Positions 11,670 to 22,849 of a stretch of DNA of 64,000 nt are shown here, piece by piece (the first letter of the stretch is position 1; every line of letters begins with the position of its first letter). The translations under genes were made by a program, and so were the position numbers. The DNA is from Odontocerum albicorne (Eukaryota; Arthropoda; Insecta; Trichoptera; Odontoceridae), in contig OX463852.1 of NCBI GenBank assembly GCA_949825065.1, positions 16,022,189-16,086,188 of the forward strand. The letters are read 5' to 3'. The notes beneath the pieces are model-generated. The model searched no databases, had not been told where the DNA came from, and saw only the letters and a program-made list of their open reading frames with translations.

Positions 11670-12749
11670 AATACACCCATACTGCGTAAATAATAAGCCT
11701 TAAAAGTGGCTATTGCACTCTGATCCAGCCAATGGATCAGAGCTGTTTGGGAAGATACTCAATCTCCACATCTTCAGATAATTCGGATAAATTAACCGGG
11801 TGCCCTGCCCTGGAGCATTATCCTAAATGAGCAATGCCTTGTTGCTCAAGTTATTGTCCTTCAAATATTTTTTTTTACTTCTGGGCAAAAGTAATTTTTA
11901 AACCAGTCTTTAAAGAGAATCTTAGTCACCCAACCTTTCTTGTTGGATCTCCAAATGACGGGCAATTGTTTCTTGTTCAGCCCTTTAAAATACCTTGGAT
12001 TTTCGGAAAGATATACTAAAAGTGGTTTCAGCTTAAAATCCCCTGCAGCATTAGTACCAAGGAGCAAAGTTAATCGTTTTTTTGACACCTTATATCCAGA
12101 TGCAGACTTTTCATATTTTGAAATGTAAGTTCTTTCAGGAATTCGCTTCCAATAGAGTCATGTCTCGTCTACATTGAATACTTGTTCAGGTCGGTATCCA
12201 CCTCTTTCAATAATTATTTTTCAAAATGTTGGGATATTCTTTAGCTGCGTCATCATCGACACTAGCTCTTTCACCTTTCATTTTTAAGTTGTGCAAATTG
12301 TGGCGATATTTGAATTCTTCAAACCAACCTCGGCTTCCTTAGAATGTTACATCTTTCACAGATTCATCAGTATCCCCCGTCTTTAAATTTTCGAAAATAC
12401 TTTTAGCCTTTTAGTCATTGGCATCCTTCGTTGATTATTGTCTTCAATCCACATATCTAATAATTTTTCCATTTTTTCCATCATGCTGCTTCTTTGGCGA
12501 GTTAATTTTGAGCCACTTAAAGGTGCAGCAGATAGCGAGCGAATGTGTTTTAATTTCTTCTTTTCTATCGCGAATAGTTTGAACGGTATACTTCGCCAGT
12601 CCCATTGCATTACAAATTTGAACAATTTTCTCACCAGCTTCAATACGACGTAAAACTTCTAGTTTGGTCTCTAGCGTGACAGATTTTCGGTTTCTCTTTA
12701 TATTTTTATCAGTATCAATCTCCAAATTCAATGAACGTTTCGGTGGCAT
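11670..12749 (-). pseudogene. Tigger/pogo-family transposase, decayed
   Basis: Remnant of a pogo/Tigger cut-and-paste transposase. Family order is preserved on the minus strand. An N-terminal CENP-B/psq-type helix-turn-helix starts at ATG 12749 (MPPKRS..., with [19 protein letters not shown] near residues 24-42). A frameshift near 12575 moves to the frame that holds the [16 protein letters not shown] segment. The catalytic block FNVDET lies at about 12163-12180, followed directly by a stop where a Gly codon is expected. Then come LTLLLGTNAAGDFKLKPLLV (about 12013-12075) and VIWRSNKKGWVTK (about 11930-11968). Traces of the last DDE region (GHPVN, then a run like the family's PMDQ...IATFKAYY) extend to about 11670. 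Several stops and frameshifts make it dead. Confidence 0.85.
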
Positions 12750-12935
12750 TTTTTACTTAAAAAGGGGCGATTACATTTAAAAGAATTAATGAATGAATTA
12801 AATATGTAATGAAAATAAGCATTTTTTGGCCGTATAATGAAACATTGTGGGACATTAATCAAAAAGTGCCATAAATAAAAAGGCTGTTATAGCGAAAAGC
12901 CGTATAAAGAGCGGCCGTATAGCAAGGTATAGGGT
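12750..12935 (-). mobile_element. 5' flank of the Tigger element with probable terminal sequence
   Basis: Upstream of the transposase start on the minus strand, the complement of 12880-12930 reads 'ctatacggccgctctttata' and then 'cggcttttcgctataacagc'. This resembles the repetitive 'tata-ac/cg' character of Tigger termini. The matching far end below 11670 was not found, so the exact element boundaries are not defined. Confidence 0.4.
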
Positions 12936-13078
12936 GTAGTTGTTAATTCAGAGCTTGGTCCTGTTGAACTATTTATGTGTGTATATATTATATGTGGATT
13001 TCGTGGGTGTTAGGCAGCTATCACAGAACAGACAATGGGCCCTGGGAGATGACTAATGTACAATATATTCATAGTAAA

Positions 13079-13300
13079 GTCCAAAAGTTTCCGACCTAAA
13101 GCAGTAAAAGCGTGTATGGACATATACCACGTTAGACATGCCTATCATGCAGTCAGGCGATGTTACAGTTAAAATTTGAAACCTTCAACATCAGAAATAT
13201 GTCAACTTGAGCTGATAAAAAGACGTGTTGTTTCGTTATATTCTAAAATTGAAAAAAAATAATATCACATGGTTAACAAGTTTCTTTCAAAAGAAGGGAA
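13079..13300 (-). mobile_element. Inverted-repeat MITE, family A, copy 3 (inverted, one end lost)
   Basis: The end at 13079 reads GTCCAAAAGTTTCCGACCTA. The following sequence matches the complement of copy 1: 'gtgtatggacatat', 'gacatgcctatcatg', 'gagctgataaaaagacgt', 'tttcgttatattct'. The opposite terminal repeat is not seen. The copy instead runs into the 72-bp array starting at 13319. Confidence 0.6.
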
Positions 13301-13318
13301 AAGCCAGAAATGAATTAA

Positions 13319-13678
13319 TTGACATTTAAATACTGTGTACGGAGAATCTCTTCCGTCATATTCCACAGTGAAATATTGGGCTTAACATAATTGACATTTA
13401 AATACTGTGTACGGAGAATGTCCTCCGTCATATTCCACAGTGAAATATTGGGCTTAACATAATTGACATTTAAATACTGTGTACGGAGGATCTCCTCCGT
13501 TATATTCCGCAGTGAAATATTGGGATTAACATAATTGACATTTAAATACTGTGTACGGAGAACCTCCTTCGTTATATTCCACAGTGAAATATTGGGCTTA
13601 ACATAATTGACATTTAAATAATGTGTACGGAGAATCTCTTCCGTCATACTCCACAGTGCAATTTTGGGCTTAACATAT
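13319..13678 (+). repeat. 72-bp tandem array, five units
   Basis: TTGACATTTAAATACTGTGT starts each unit at 13319, 13391, 13463, 13535 and 13607 (the last unit has ataatg). The period is exactly 72. Because 72 is divisible by three, a 110-codon minus-strand frame stays open, with a 24-residue repeat; codon choice simply follows the AT-rich DNA, so I do not call a gene. Unrelated in sequence to the other 72-bp array at 3099. Confidence 0.95.
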
Positions 13679-14159
13679 TAATATATTTATATTTGATCCC
13701 ACGCATTCGACATATCAAACAAATCATAATTATTCTCAGATCACCGATATTTATACACGTGTAACCCATTAGTTTTGTTTTTATTAGTTTGTCCTATAAA
13801 CCACGAAATCACAATAAGATAGTGTCATGCGAAGACAGTTCTATCTAATTAGTATTTGTTATGATTTTCCATATTTTTTTCCCACGATCGAGAACAACAT
13901 AACTTTTATATTGTATATAAATCACAATACAAATTGACATTCTATTTTGTCATCTCAATATGATAATTGCATAGGTGTTTGCTTTCAATAAAAAATAATA
14001 TTTATTTAAATATGTATATTAAGCCTGACGGGAGAACCCTTATTATTTTGTTACCTGAATCGGTGAGTCTTCCGACACCGAGGTTTTCCTCTGCTGCACA
14101 TAAGAAAGACACTAACACAGTTTGCAATCACCCACCATTGTACTTGAAGAGAAGCTGAG

Positions 14160-15440
14160 AATATTGACGGGGGATAACAGTGTGTTTAAACATTTTCATA
14201 CAAAACTTCACCGATTCTTCACAAAGTCAGTTGAATACAGTTTGATTTACATAACACACTAACAAACGTAACAACTATAAAAATAACCAATATCCTGTAA
14301 AGAAAACATTTTTTTCTTCTCATTGATGATATTAAGTGATATTGCATAATTAATCATTGGTGATATCAAGTGATATTGTATAACAAACCATTGATGATAT
14401 CAAGTAATATTGTATAATAAATTATTTAAACCTTTCTAACTATGTTTTTTATATGGTGTCGAGTTGTTTTCATAAGATAAACCGAACATTACAATCTGTG
14501 AAGGTATGTTTTAATAAAAAAGTAACATTTTAAATAGTGGTAATAAAATTTGCCTACTTTTCATTTAATTTCAGTTACAAAGAACTTAAAATTGAACGAC
14601 TTGAAAATAAGAAATAGTCATCTTTTACGCTTTCCGTAATTTCCTGAAATTCTTAAACGCTGGTCCCATTTACGCGCTGAGAACTGTTTCAATTCGGAGA
14701 ACGCATTTTCCGTGGTTGTGCCATAAAATATATTATTCAGTCGTAAAAACCCAGTTATGTATTTTTATGCCCAAATATTAAACCTCAAATTTTGAAGCTT
14801 CTTGGAAATTCCAATTTGACTGTTCCTGACAAAAGGCCTCGCGACTCTTTTGCTCTTTACACCGCATATTTCTTAAAATGTCGGAAATTAACCTTTTCAT
14901 CAAAACCATGGAGGACTCCCCTCAAACAAATGGTCATCACTCAACTCCTCTACTGTTGCTTGTAATCAAGGATATTGTCGGCCCCTCCTTATGTAGCTTG
15001 GATACTTAAGAAAGACGAGAGTTTTCAGGAATTATTTAGTTTTATGTTGAAAGGGACATAGCGACAAGGATAGCGATAGGGAATAAGGTAAATGGAGTGC
15101 TTAGTGTAATTTACAATAACCACACTTGATCAAAATTAGCAAAAATGACAGATGTGCATATTGACCAATAAAAGTTAAACTTGGACTTGACAGAAGAAGG
15201 ATGAATATAATATTAAAGTTGTAGAGATGCTGGTTAAGAAAAAAAATTAAGTGTGTGTATAAAAGAAGGCTGAATTAAGACATAATTATTGAATGTGTAT
15301 ACAATTGAACTATTTTTAAACTCTTATGATTTAATGAGCGAAAAAATCTCCTGTCTAACTAGGCCTAGGCGTATACCTGTCCCGAAACAGATAGTCTACA
15401 AAAAAACAAATAATAGAATCAAAACAAAATAAAAAAATTA
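14160..15440. other. AT-rich DNA with a small tandem repeat
   Basis: Only the 34-bp repeat at 14321-14422 was recognised. The rest shows no conserved coding words or tRNA boxes. Confidence 0.4.
14321..14422 (+). repeat. 34-bp tandem repeat, three units
   Basis: CATTGATGATATTAAGTGAT-type units start at 14321, 14355 and 14389, with a few substitutions. Confidence 0.85.
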
Positions 15441-15447
15441 AAGAAAC

Positions 15448-15449
<2 letters not shown>

Positions 15450-15491
<42 letters not shown>
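15450..15491 (+). repeat. TA dinucleotide run interrupted by an assembly gap
   Basis: An imperfect then perfect TA run that leads directly into the N block. Confidence 0.9.
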
Positions 15492-15691
15492 NNNNNNNNN
15501 NNNNNNNNNNNNNNNNNNNNNNNNNNNNNNNNNNNNNNNNNNNNNNNNNNNNNNNNNNNNNNNNNNNNNNNNNNNNNNNNNNNNNNNNNNNNNNNNNNNN
15601 NNNNNNNNNNNNNNNNNNNNNNNNNNNNNNNNNNNNNNNNNNNNNNNNNNNNNNNNNNNNNNNNNNNNNNNNNNNNNNNNNNNNNNNNNNN
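15492..15691. other. Assembly gap, 200 N
   Basis: Exactly 200 consecutive N, a placeholder length and not a measured distance. The real sequence is probably more TA repeat plus flank. Confidence 0.98.
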
Positions 15692-17590
15692 AAATACTAA
15701 GTGTTCTGGGATTTGCGAATGTAAGATAACATAAACCCGTAAACGTTTGAACTATTCAAAATCTTTCAACAACTTCGGGGTATTTCAATTATTGAATTTT
15801 CACAAAGATAACTTCGTTCTCCGTTTCTTGTTCCATCCTCTCATTCTTTATTTACGATTTTACCTCGCCTTGCAGAATAATTTATGAACAAAACAAATAA
15901 AGGCATCAATAGACTCCATACTAAAGCTGGCCCACCCAAAAACATAATAATACTCACTTTGCAAAGACAAAGCAATTTTCCGGTGCACCATTGGGGTGAA
16001 TGGGGGGTGCTTTGGGAGGAATTAGGGTGAAATCTCATAAATGCATCCAGGAGACAATATTCCTTCACTCGCGAATTAGGGGTTGCTGAAAATGTTGGGT
16101 TTCATAACTGAGAACCTTAAATATTTTGAAAATATTCAACATTTATTAAGACAAAAATTTCAGCACTTAATAAATGGCCAGTTGCATTAAAGACCGATTT
16201 CGTTATTACTTTTCGTAGTCACTATTTTTCTTACCAAATTTAGTGTCATACTTGCGGTTAGTAAGCAGCTGAATATAAATTCAAAGAGATTTCTTGGTGT
16301 TAAACTTAAAGAAGTTTAGAGATCTCGCTTGATTTCACTTTAAATGTGTCCAATCATGTAATAACTTAGTAAAGATATTTATTGAAACTCCTAAGTCTAT
16401 CATGTACATAATAATTTAATTGATGATTGAATTCGTCCCCAGTAATATGGTAAAAGCCTTGTTTACTGGCGTCACGACAAATGATAGGCAACAAACCCAG
16501 ACCATATTACTCGTATATGAAATTACTGTTTTAAATTAAGTATAAATAAGATAAATACTTGTCATGTAAATAAATCATTCAATTTATTTAAAATTATAAA
16601 TTTCCACAAACACTTAAAATATTTTTTTTCCGGATCTTTGCCTTCTATACCGTATTTAAGAGCATGGATATCAAAATTGTATCGGTTCATACGAATAAAT
16701 GCAAATAAAATCTAATACACAAATTTTACACTCGATACATTGAAAAAAGTGAGAATTCTTTTGAATTTTATTTCTTCTACCTTTTCTCGTTTCTTATATA
16801 AATAAATATGTACATTTTTTCCAACCCTCGGCCTCATATCCTCCCCACCGGCAGACAGACTTATAGCTATTATAAGTCAAAAGTATTAATCTATCCAACT
16901 TACCTATACTCGTACGTACAATGCTTTTCCTTTTATCCAACACCCCTCTCGCTTTACTCCATGAAATGAGATGAAGTGTTAAAAATTTATGAGTTTTTTA
17001 CACTAAATTTTGTATTTTATATGAGTTAAGACACTTGAAACAAATAATTTTTTAGTATACTATAATTTAAGAGGGTAAAATATTCAAACAAATTTTTGTG
17101 TTTTTTAGTCAATTTCTTGTGCGCAAAATTTTCTTTAAATCTGTTGGTATCTAAGAATTGTTTTATATGTCAAGTATGTTTATTGAATATTAACAACATT
17201 AATAATAAACTGTTTCTTTTCCAGCTATTTTCATTTTAACATATTTATTGGCAGAATCAACTAATAATCAAATAATAATTTGAGAAGAAATATAAATTTA
17301 ATATTCTCGATCTCGATTCATTCTTCGTTTTTTTAGTGGCGATATGTGCGTAGTTTTTTTTCTTGTAATCGATTGTTTAAAAAAATGTAAGCTGGAACAT
17401 TTGAAAAGGAATTATTTGAATGATTTTGATCAAAAAAACATTATAAAATTAAAATTTTCAAATACTAATGTGAAAGTTAATTATTTTTTTTAACAAAAAA
17501 AAGGAATGAAGTTGAGATACAGCGGTAAAGCGATTATCCTATATACCTTAAAAGCGCTTTTAACTAAACTTATTTAACTGTTATTTAAAA
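15692..17590. other. AT-rich DNA, nothing recognised
   Basis: Contains a small inverted pair, AGTAATATGGT at 16443 and ACCATATTACT at about 16500, and TACTCGTA motifs at 16510 and 16908. No gene is supported. Confidence 0.35.
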
Positions 17591-17594
17591 TATT

Positions 17595-17930
17595 CCAGTA
17601 TGATAAAAATCTTTTTTAGGTTACACTCCGCAGTTCGGAGAGTAGCGATTAAGGGTAGGCCTGTTGCGCCCTTCACTAAGCCGGTCCAATGCATCCGAGA
17701 TCTTCCTCTTATGCTCTTATGCTTTCAACCAAAAGCTTTTCCAAACTGTCTCCTACACCGCGGGCGATGTGTCAAAAATATTGGAGTATTCGTCGTAGGC
17801 TGATTATTGCCACTCTGTCAATGACACTCAACTCTTTCAGGATAGATGCATTAGTATGTCTCACCCTACATGGAATTCGTAATATAAGTCTCTTGTACCA
17901 AATATAAAATGCATCTGTTCCACGTCAATT
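17595..17930 (-). pseudogene. LINE C-terminal fragment, second tail type, copy 1
   Basis: The minus strand carries words typical of the LINE region after the reverse transcriptase. These are ILKELSVIDRVAIISLRRIL in one frame (about 17775-17850), then, after frameshifts, an RGRSRMHWTGLVKGATG-like segment (about 17660-17715) that corresponds to the RGR..P.RWTDQ motif common in LINE tails. Two other copies lie at 38225-38860 and 44850-45210. Truncated on both sides. Confidence 0.65.
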
Positions 17931-18145
17931 ACTTGTTCACACAGACCTAGTCTACAGGCCATAAATTACTTTTTGGTATAGCGTTTCCCGTTCGTCGCGC
18001 CTCCTTTTGCACTTCATCCTTTACTAACCTTACCATCAGACCCTGGAACCAGTTTCAGCTAGCTACCGAAATATTCTAACCCTCGTTGACTTGCTTTAAA
18101 CAGCGACGTAATAATATTAAATATCTCTTCAATTACAAAATAACG

Positions 18146-18322
18146 CCTCCGTGGCCTGGTGGTAAGACACTTGTCTGTCGATTCGGAGGTTGCGGGTTCG
18201 ATCCCCGCTGGAACCCAGATTTTTTTTAAATATGATTCCAGTCTGGTTAACGCTTAGGGTCTATAAAAACATTTTCTGGCTGGTTGGAAGAGATTGCCAC
18301 ATGGCAATAAACTCGCAAGGTT
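18146..18322 (+). mobile_element. SINE family A, complete copy
   Basis: Best-preserved SINE in the window. The tRNA-like head has A box GTGGCCTGGTGGTAAGACAC (18151-18170) and B box GGTTCGATCCC (about 18195-18206), then a T-run, then the body with 'ttccagtctggttaacg', 'ctggctggttggaagagatt' and 'ccacatggcaataaactcgc'. Internal RNA polymerase III boxes would drive transcription. A short A-run follows. No clear target duplication was seen. Confidence 0.85.
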
Positions 18323-19537
18323 AAAAAAAAAAAAGTGTTTCTTTATAATTCCTGTCTTATTTTTCCATTTTCAGCCTTTGGTGACATTTGAAAATATTTT
18401 TTTTCCTGTTTTTTTTTTTTCATTTGTACGAGTATTTAAATGCTTCAAGTATGTTAAAATATTTTTTTTCTTTTTGAAAAGAACGTTATCGTCAACCCAG
18501 AAAGTAGCTTGCTTGATTGATCAAAGATTGCCTTACATTTGTATAATTACAATAAAGTGTGTAATTAGAGACTTTTATGTTTTTTTTTTATCCAGTACTT
18601 TTTCAACTTCAAGACTCGATTGATGCCAAAAACAATGATGTTTCGGTCATACTCTTTAAAATGGCGTACTTATGAATGTACGGATATGCTATGCTATACT
18701 CAAATAAACGAAAATCTATTAAAAAAATGCATTCATACAAAATATCTATTGAACAAGATATCATAGATAACAAACAGTTTTATAAATCTATACTGTAACT
18801 TCATCAAGTACGCAGTTATCATCATTTGAATAAAGTTTCGGCTGAATAATGACTATCGTACCTCTTGTACCTCTATTAAGGCATTTCATTTATTTCTACC
18901 CCCTAATCTTCTCCTTATCTAATACGAACAATATTAATACGAGTTACAATAAGCAAGTTCTTCCCTCTTTCTACTCATCTTCCCGAGACAGAGAGAGAAA
19001 GCTTCATTTCTATGGGGTGAAAGACAATTATTTAACTGTAAGTACGTGGAAATTGAAAAATAGAAGCTATGACTTTTATCCCCTACCAAAATAATGCTCC
19101 GTCATATCTCTTTCGTACTTATGTTTTCCTGGAGAAGAAATTGGCTATCGAGTCGTTTCATATTATTTATGATTGATTTTTCTTTTATACTTTTGTTTCT
19201 TTTTTATTTCAACCCGACTTAAAGGGGATGTTAGACATTTACAATGAAGAGGGGTAAATATTTAATGTTTTGTTCAAATAATAGCGTTTAGTTACTCTTT
19301 TTTTAAATATACAAAAAAAACACTGACATTTTTTTATGTTACTAAATCTCAACTCGAGTTTCGCGATAATTCGAGATATTGTTTTGAATAGAAAATGTCG
19401 TGTACTTAGGCTGATATAAAGAGGCAACCGTATTGAAAAAAATTGAGTTTTTCTTAACTTTCCTCGTATTTAACATTCTAAGTCATTAAAACTTCCTTGT
19501 AATTTAGGGGTCACAAATTTTATAAACTATAAGATGA

Positions 19538-19740
19538 TCTCCGTGGCCTAGTTTTTAAGACACTTGTCTCCCGGAGGTTGCGGGTTTGATTCCTGTTGGA
19601 AAACAGATTTTTTAAAAAGAATTCCAGTCTGGTTTCTACTTAAAGCATCTTGAACATATTTCTGGTTAATTGGAATATATTACCACATGGCAATAAGCCC
19701 GACAGTTTGTACTGTATACAACGAAAGTGTAGTACAATGC
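19538..19740 (+). mobile_element. SINE family A, near-complete copy
   Basis: A box region TCCGTGGCCTAGTTTTTAAG, B box GGTTTGATTCC, the 'attccagtctggttt' mid-body, and the end 'gcaataagcccgacagtttg' followed by 'tgtatacaacgaaagtgtag'. The 3' end runs slightly longer than in the copy at 18146 and defines the family tail. Confidence 0.85.
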
Positions 19741-19844
19741 TTGTTGTTGTGTATAATTGAAACCTCAGTTTTAAGCATTATTCCACCTGAATTTACTAAG
19801 TAACGCTAATGTACTCACACACATACATACACATCATCACGTAG

Positions 19845-20165
19845 TTTTCTTATTAGGTTAGGTAAAGAGGACAGATATTTTCTACTCCAACACACATATT
19901 TCGCCTCTTCCACATCTATACACCTCATGTAACTACTACGATTTCTCGTACTTCTAGCTTTTCCTTCTTTCAAAATATCATTCACTTGATCCAAACATAC
20001 TTACCTTGATGTTTCTTTACTACACCTTCCTCGCACATTTACACTATATATTTGTTTTGTTAATATTTCTTCATTCATTCGTTCCACTTGTCCAGCCCAT
20101 CTCAGTGTGATCTTCTTCATATTCCTCAACACACCAGTCTTAAGTTTACATTCTAGCTAATTTAT
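19845..20165 (-). pseudogene. LINE 3' fragment (tail family, copy 3, best preserved)
   Basis: On the complement an open stretch encodes ECKLKTGVLRNMKKITLRWA and then GQVERMNEEILTKQIYSVNV, followed by RGR and, after a stop, LDQVNDILKEGKARS. RWAGHVERM-type sequence followed by RGR...DQVN is the usual post-reverse-transcriptase tail of many invertebrate LINEs. At least eight other pieces in this window align with it. A single in-frame stop and the absence of upstream domains show it is a truncated, dead copy. It lies just downstream of a plus-strand SINE. Confidence 0.7.
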
Positions 20166-20575
20166 GTATTTTGATAAGTATGGTATATTTCATGAATAAG
20201 TTACACTTGGTAAGATTATCTATTGCTTATGATTTTTTATTAACAATAAAGCTGATAAAATGTTATAAATGTTTATCAATAAATTTCATTTCCAATTATG
20301 GTAAAGTAAAATAATTTATTACCACTTATGGTAAATAAATAAAAATTACTGATCATAATAAAATTTAAAAAATTAAGTGTCAAACGCAATATTTTATCAA
20401 TTGTTTCAAATAGAATTTGTATAAGTTTGTACGACTATAATTTATTTACTTGAGTTGTAAAATTCAATAAAATTTTCATGTAAATAATTCAAAGAACATC
20501 CATGATATATATATAATTTTTTTTTGCTCTTTTCGAGGATCGCAGGCTAGTCAGCAAAGATCTTCATTAATTCCA

Positions 20576-20636
20576 TATCTGGCCAACTACCTCGCCACCA
20601 TGTATTTACATATCTGGCCAACTACCTCGCCATCAT
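20576..20636 (+). repeat. 35-bp direct duplication
   Basis: TATCTGGCCAACTACCTCGC occurs at 20576 and again at 20611. Confidence 0.85.
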
Positions 20637-20745
20637 CTTAAACGATTATTCTAGATATTAAAATATTTTATGAAATCTTCGACATATCAATTATTGAAAA
20701 TCCTTTCAAGAATCAATTTAATATATTTTCATCTTAATCCCCTTA

Positions 20746-22035
20746 TATTAGGTCCTTACATATGAAATTGGCGTTTTGCCGTACTGGCAACTTTGATCTC
20801 AAATATCTTCTCTTTGGTTAGGAATTCCAAATTCAAATTTATACAGCTATTTACTCAAGTATTTGTGTTTCGAAAAGTTTACAAAACAGTTTACAAATCA
20901 GTTTACAAATCAGTTTAAAAAAATCAGTTTACAAAATGGAAAACTTGAAATATCGCGTTATTTACGAGTACGAGTTCCACCGTGGCACCAGTGCTGCAGA
21001 AACGGCTCGAAGGATTAATGATGTGTATGGCGACGGTGTCGCAAAAGAAAACACAGTGCGTTTTTGGTTCCAACGTTTTCGTTCTGGAAATTTCGACCTG
21101 CGGAACAAGCCCCGTGGACGGCCGGAGACCAAAGTTGATAATGAAGAATTGAAGGCTATTGTGGAAGCGGATCCATCGCAAACCACGTCCGAGTTAGCTG
21201 CAGGCTGCGGTGTTAGTGATAAAACTGTTTTAATCCACTTGAAGCAAATTGGGAAGGTGAAAAAGCTTGAAAGGTGGGTACCTCACGAATTGAGTGAAGC
21301 AAATCAACAAACGCGCGTTGACTGCTGCGTTGCATTACTCAACCGGCACAATAATGAAGGGATTTTGAATCGAATCATTACCTGTGATGAAAAGTGGATC
21401 ATGTATGATAATCGGAAGCGCTCATCGCAATGGCTGAACCCTGCCGAACCAGCCAAACCATGCCCCAAGCGAAAATTGACTCCAAAAAAGTTACTTGTGA
21501 GCGTTTGGTGGACTAGTGCTGGTGTCGTTCACTACAGCTTTCTTAAATCTGGCCAGACGATTACGGCAGATGTCTATTGTCAGCAACTGCAAACCATGAT
21601 GGAAAAGCTAGCTGCTAAACAACCGAGGCTGGTTAATCGCTCTAGGCCACTGCTGCTTCATGATAACGCTAGACCACACACTGCACAACAGACGGCTACC
21701 AAATTAGAAGAGCTTCAATTGGAATGTCTAAGACATCCACCGTACTTTCCGGACCTTGCCCCAACAGATTACTATTTTTTTCGAAATTTGGATAACTTCT
21801 TGCAAGGGAAAAAATTCAACTCCGATGGGGCAGTCCAAACCGACTTCAAAGATTTTATTGATTCCCGTCCGAATGGTTTTTTTAGTAAAGGGATCGATGA
21901 ACTACCTATGAGATGGCAAAAGTGCATAGATAGCAATGGTACATACTTTGATTAAATAAATATATTATATTAAAAAAAAATCAACTTTATGTTCCTCCCA
22001 AACAAAACGCCAATTTCATATGTAAGGACCTAATA
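20746..22035 (+). mobile_element. Complete mariner element with TA target duplication
   Basis: Element 20748-22033 (1286 bp). It has perfect 31-bp terminal inverted repeats at 20748-20778 and 22003-22033, each beginning TTAGGTCCTTACATATGAAA on its own strand. TA flanks both sides (20746-20747 and 22034-22035), as expected for the TA duplication of Tc1/mariner insertion. It contains one intact transposase gene and about 158 bp of 5' untranslated sequence, with three direct copies of a CAGTTTACAAA-like word just before the start codon. An AATAAA follows the stop immediately. Both ends and the gene are intact, so it could be autonomous. Confidence 0.97.
20936..21955 (+). CDS. Mariner transposase, 339 aa, intact
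   Basis: Cut-and-paste DNA transposase of the Tc1/mariner superfamily. It binds the terminal repeats in the nucleus, excises the element and inserts it at TA. Length is normal (about 340-350 aa). Residues 1-110 form the paired-like DNA-binding region with two helix-turn-helix units, with a GRP linker at 61-63. WVPHELSE (114-121) is the conserved linker. The catalytic triad is D151 (ITCDEKW), D243 (LLHDNARPHTA) and D278 (DLAPTDY). Exactly 34 residues separate D243 and D278, the DD34D spacing of true mariners. The C-terminus ends LPMRWQKCIDSNGTYFD, a common mariner ending. No stop, frameshift or missing key residue was seen. The start is the first ATG of the open frame and gives the family's usual N-terminus. 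Subfamily is uncertain (mellifera- or irritans-like). Confidence 0.97.
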   Translation: MENLKYRVIYEYEFHRGTSAAETARRINDVYGDGVAKENTVRFWFQRFRSGNFDLRNKPRGRPETKVDNEELKAIVEADPSQTTSELAAGCGVSDKTVLIHLKQIGKVKKLERWVPHELSEANQQTRVDCCVALLNRHNNEGILNRIITCDEKWIMYDNRKRSSQWLNPAEPAKPCPKRKLTPKKLLVSVWWTSAGVVHYSFLKSGQTITADVYCQQLQTMMEKLAAKQPRLVNRSRPLLLHDNARPHTAQQTATKLEELQLECLRHPPYFPDLAPTDYYFFRNLDNFLQGKKFNSDGAVQTDFKDFIDSRPNGFFSKGIDELPMRWQKCIDSNGTYFD

Positions 22036-22059
22036 TTAGAGGATAATGAATAAGGATGG

Positions 22060-22215
22060 TGGTGTCACTGTCTGCACAAGGCTCAGACTGTCCTTGACCC
22101 AAACTGTCCTTGCACAAATTCTCTCTTTTTCCTGAATAAAAATGCCAGTCAAATGAAATATGAACGTCTGGCGCTCTGTCCTATCTACGTACCCCGACTG
22201 GCATATAGTGTGATG
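22060..22215 (+). pseudogene. Possible LINE tail remnant
   Basis: A short stretch with 'gtctggcgctctgtcctatc', nearly identical to the terminal word of the LINE tail copy at 6805-7125. Upstream sequence is not alignable by eye. Confidence 0.35.
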
Positions 22216-22751
22216 GTCTATGTATATTTAGTTTATTGTAAAACGTTTGTTAAAGAGTTGCGAAATTATATTCATAAATTAAAAGATATTATATAAATCA
22301 TTTTAATTAAATTGTTTCAAAAGTTATAAAACAGTTTACCAAACCTACATTTACAAACGGGGCTATATATTATAAATGAAAAGGATTCAAAACATATGTT
22401 CTTCGTCCTTTGATAATGAAGGAAGTATCAAATCACTTTGTATGGGCTTCTATGGAACATTCTTTTAAATATGGAATTCGATCATTCGCCTGACTTGATA
22501 TTTTTACACACCTCATATCGATCAATGCTTTTTCGACATATTAAATAAACCAAAATCATATTTTAGAGTTGTCTTTTTTTCTTCAAATATACTTCCAAAT
22601 ACAACCTTATATGTAAATAATGACGGTGAAATTTCATTAATTTTTCTATTCATGATTTAAAATGTCATACGTATCAATTTCCGTTACACCATAAAAAATG
22701 CAGACAATTAATAACGAACATAAGCGTCGTTTAATTTTGTCATTTTTTCAG

Positions 22752-22844
22752 GTATATTAAAAAGAAAAATTATGATGGGTGAACATTTAAAGGGCAGAAC
22801 AAGTCAAGTGTTCCAAGAACAAATTGACATCATCTATTAAGGAG
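22752..22844 (+). other. Possible small exon
   Basis: An acceptor-like TCATTTTTTCAG precedes 22752 and a donor-like GTAATT follows 22844. One frame is open for about 28 codons and ends in TAA at 22838-22840, so it could only be a terminal coding exon. No partner exon or poly-A site was identified; speculative. Confidence 0.15.
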
Positions 22845-22849
22845 GTAAT

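Noticed and set aside
16443..16511. Small MITE from the AGTAATATGGT inverted pair
   Set aside because: Only 11 bp match and no target duplication or second copy was seen.
18195..18206. Functional tRNA genes at the A/B-box pairs
   Set aside because: All candidates have degenerate stems and most are followed by SINE bodies, so they are treated as tRNA-derived repeats.
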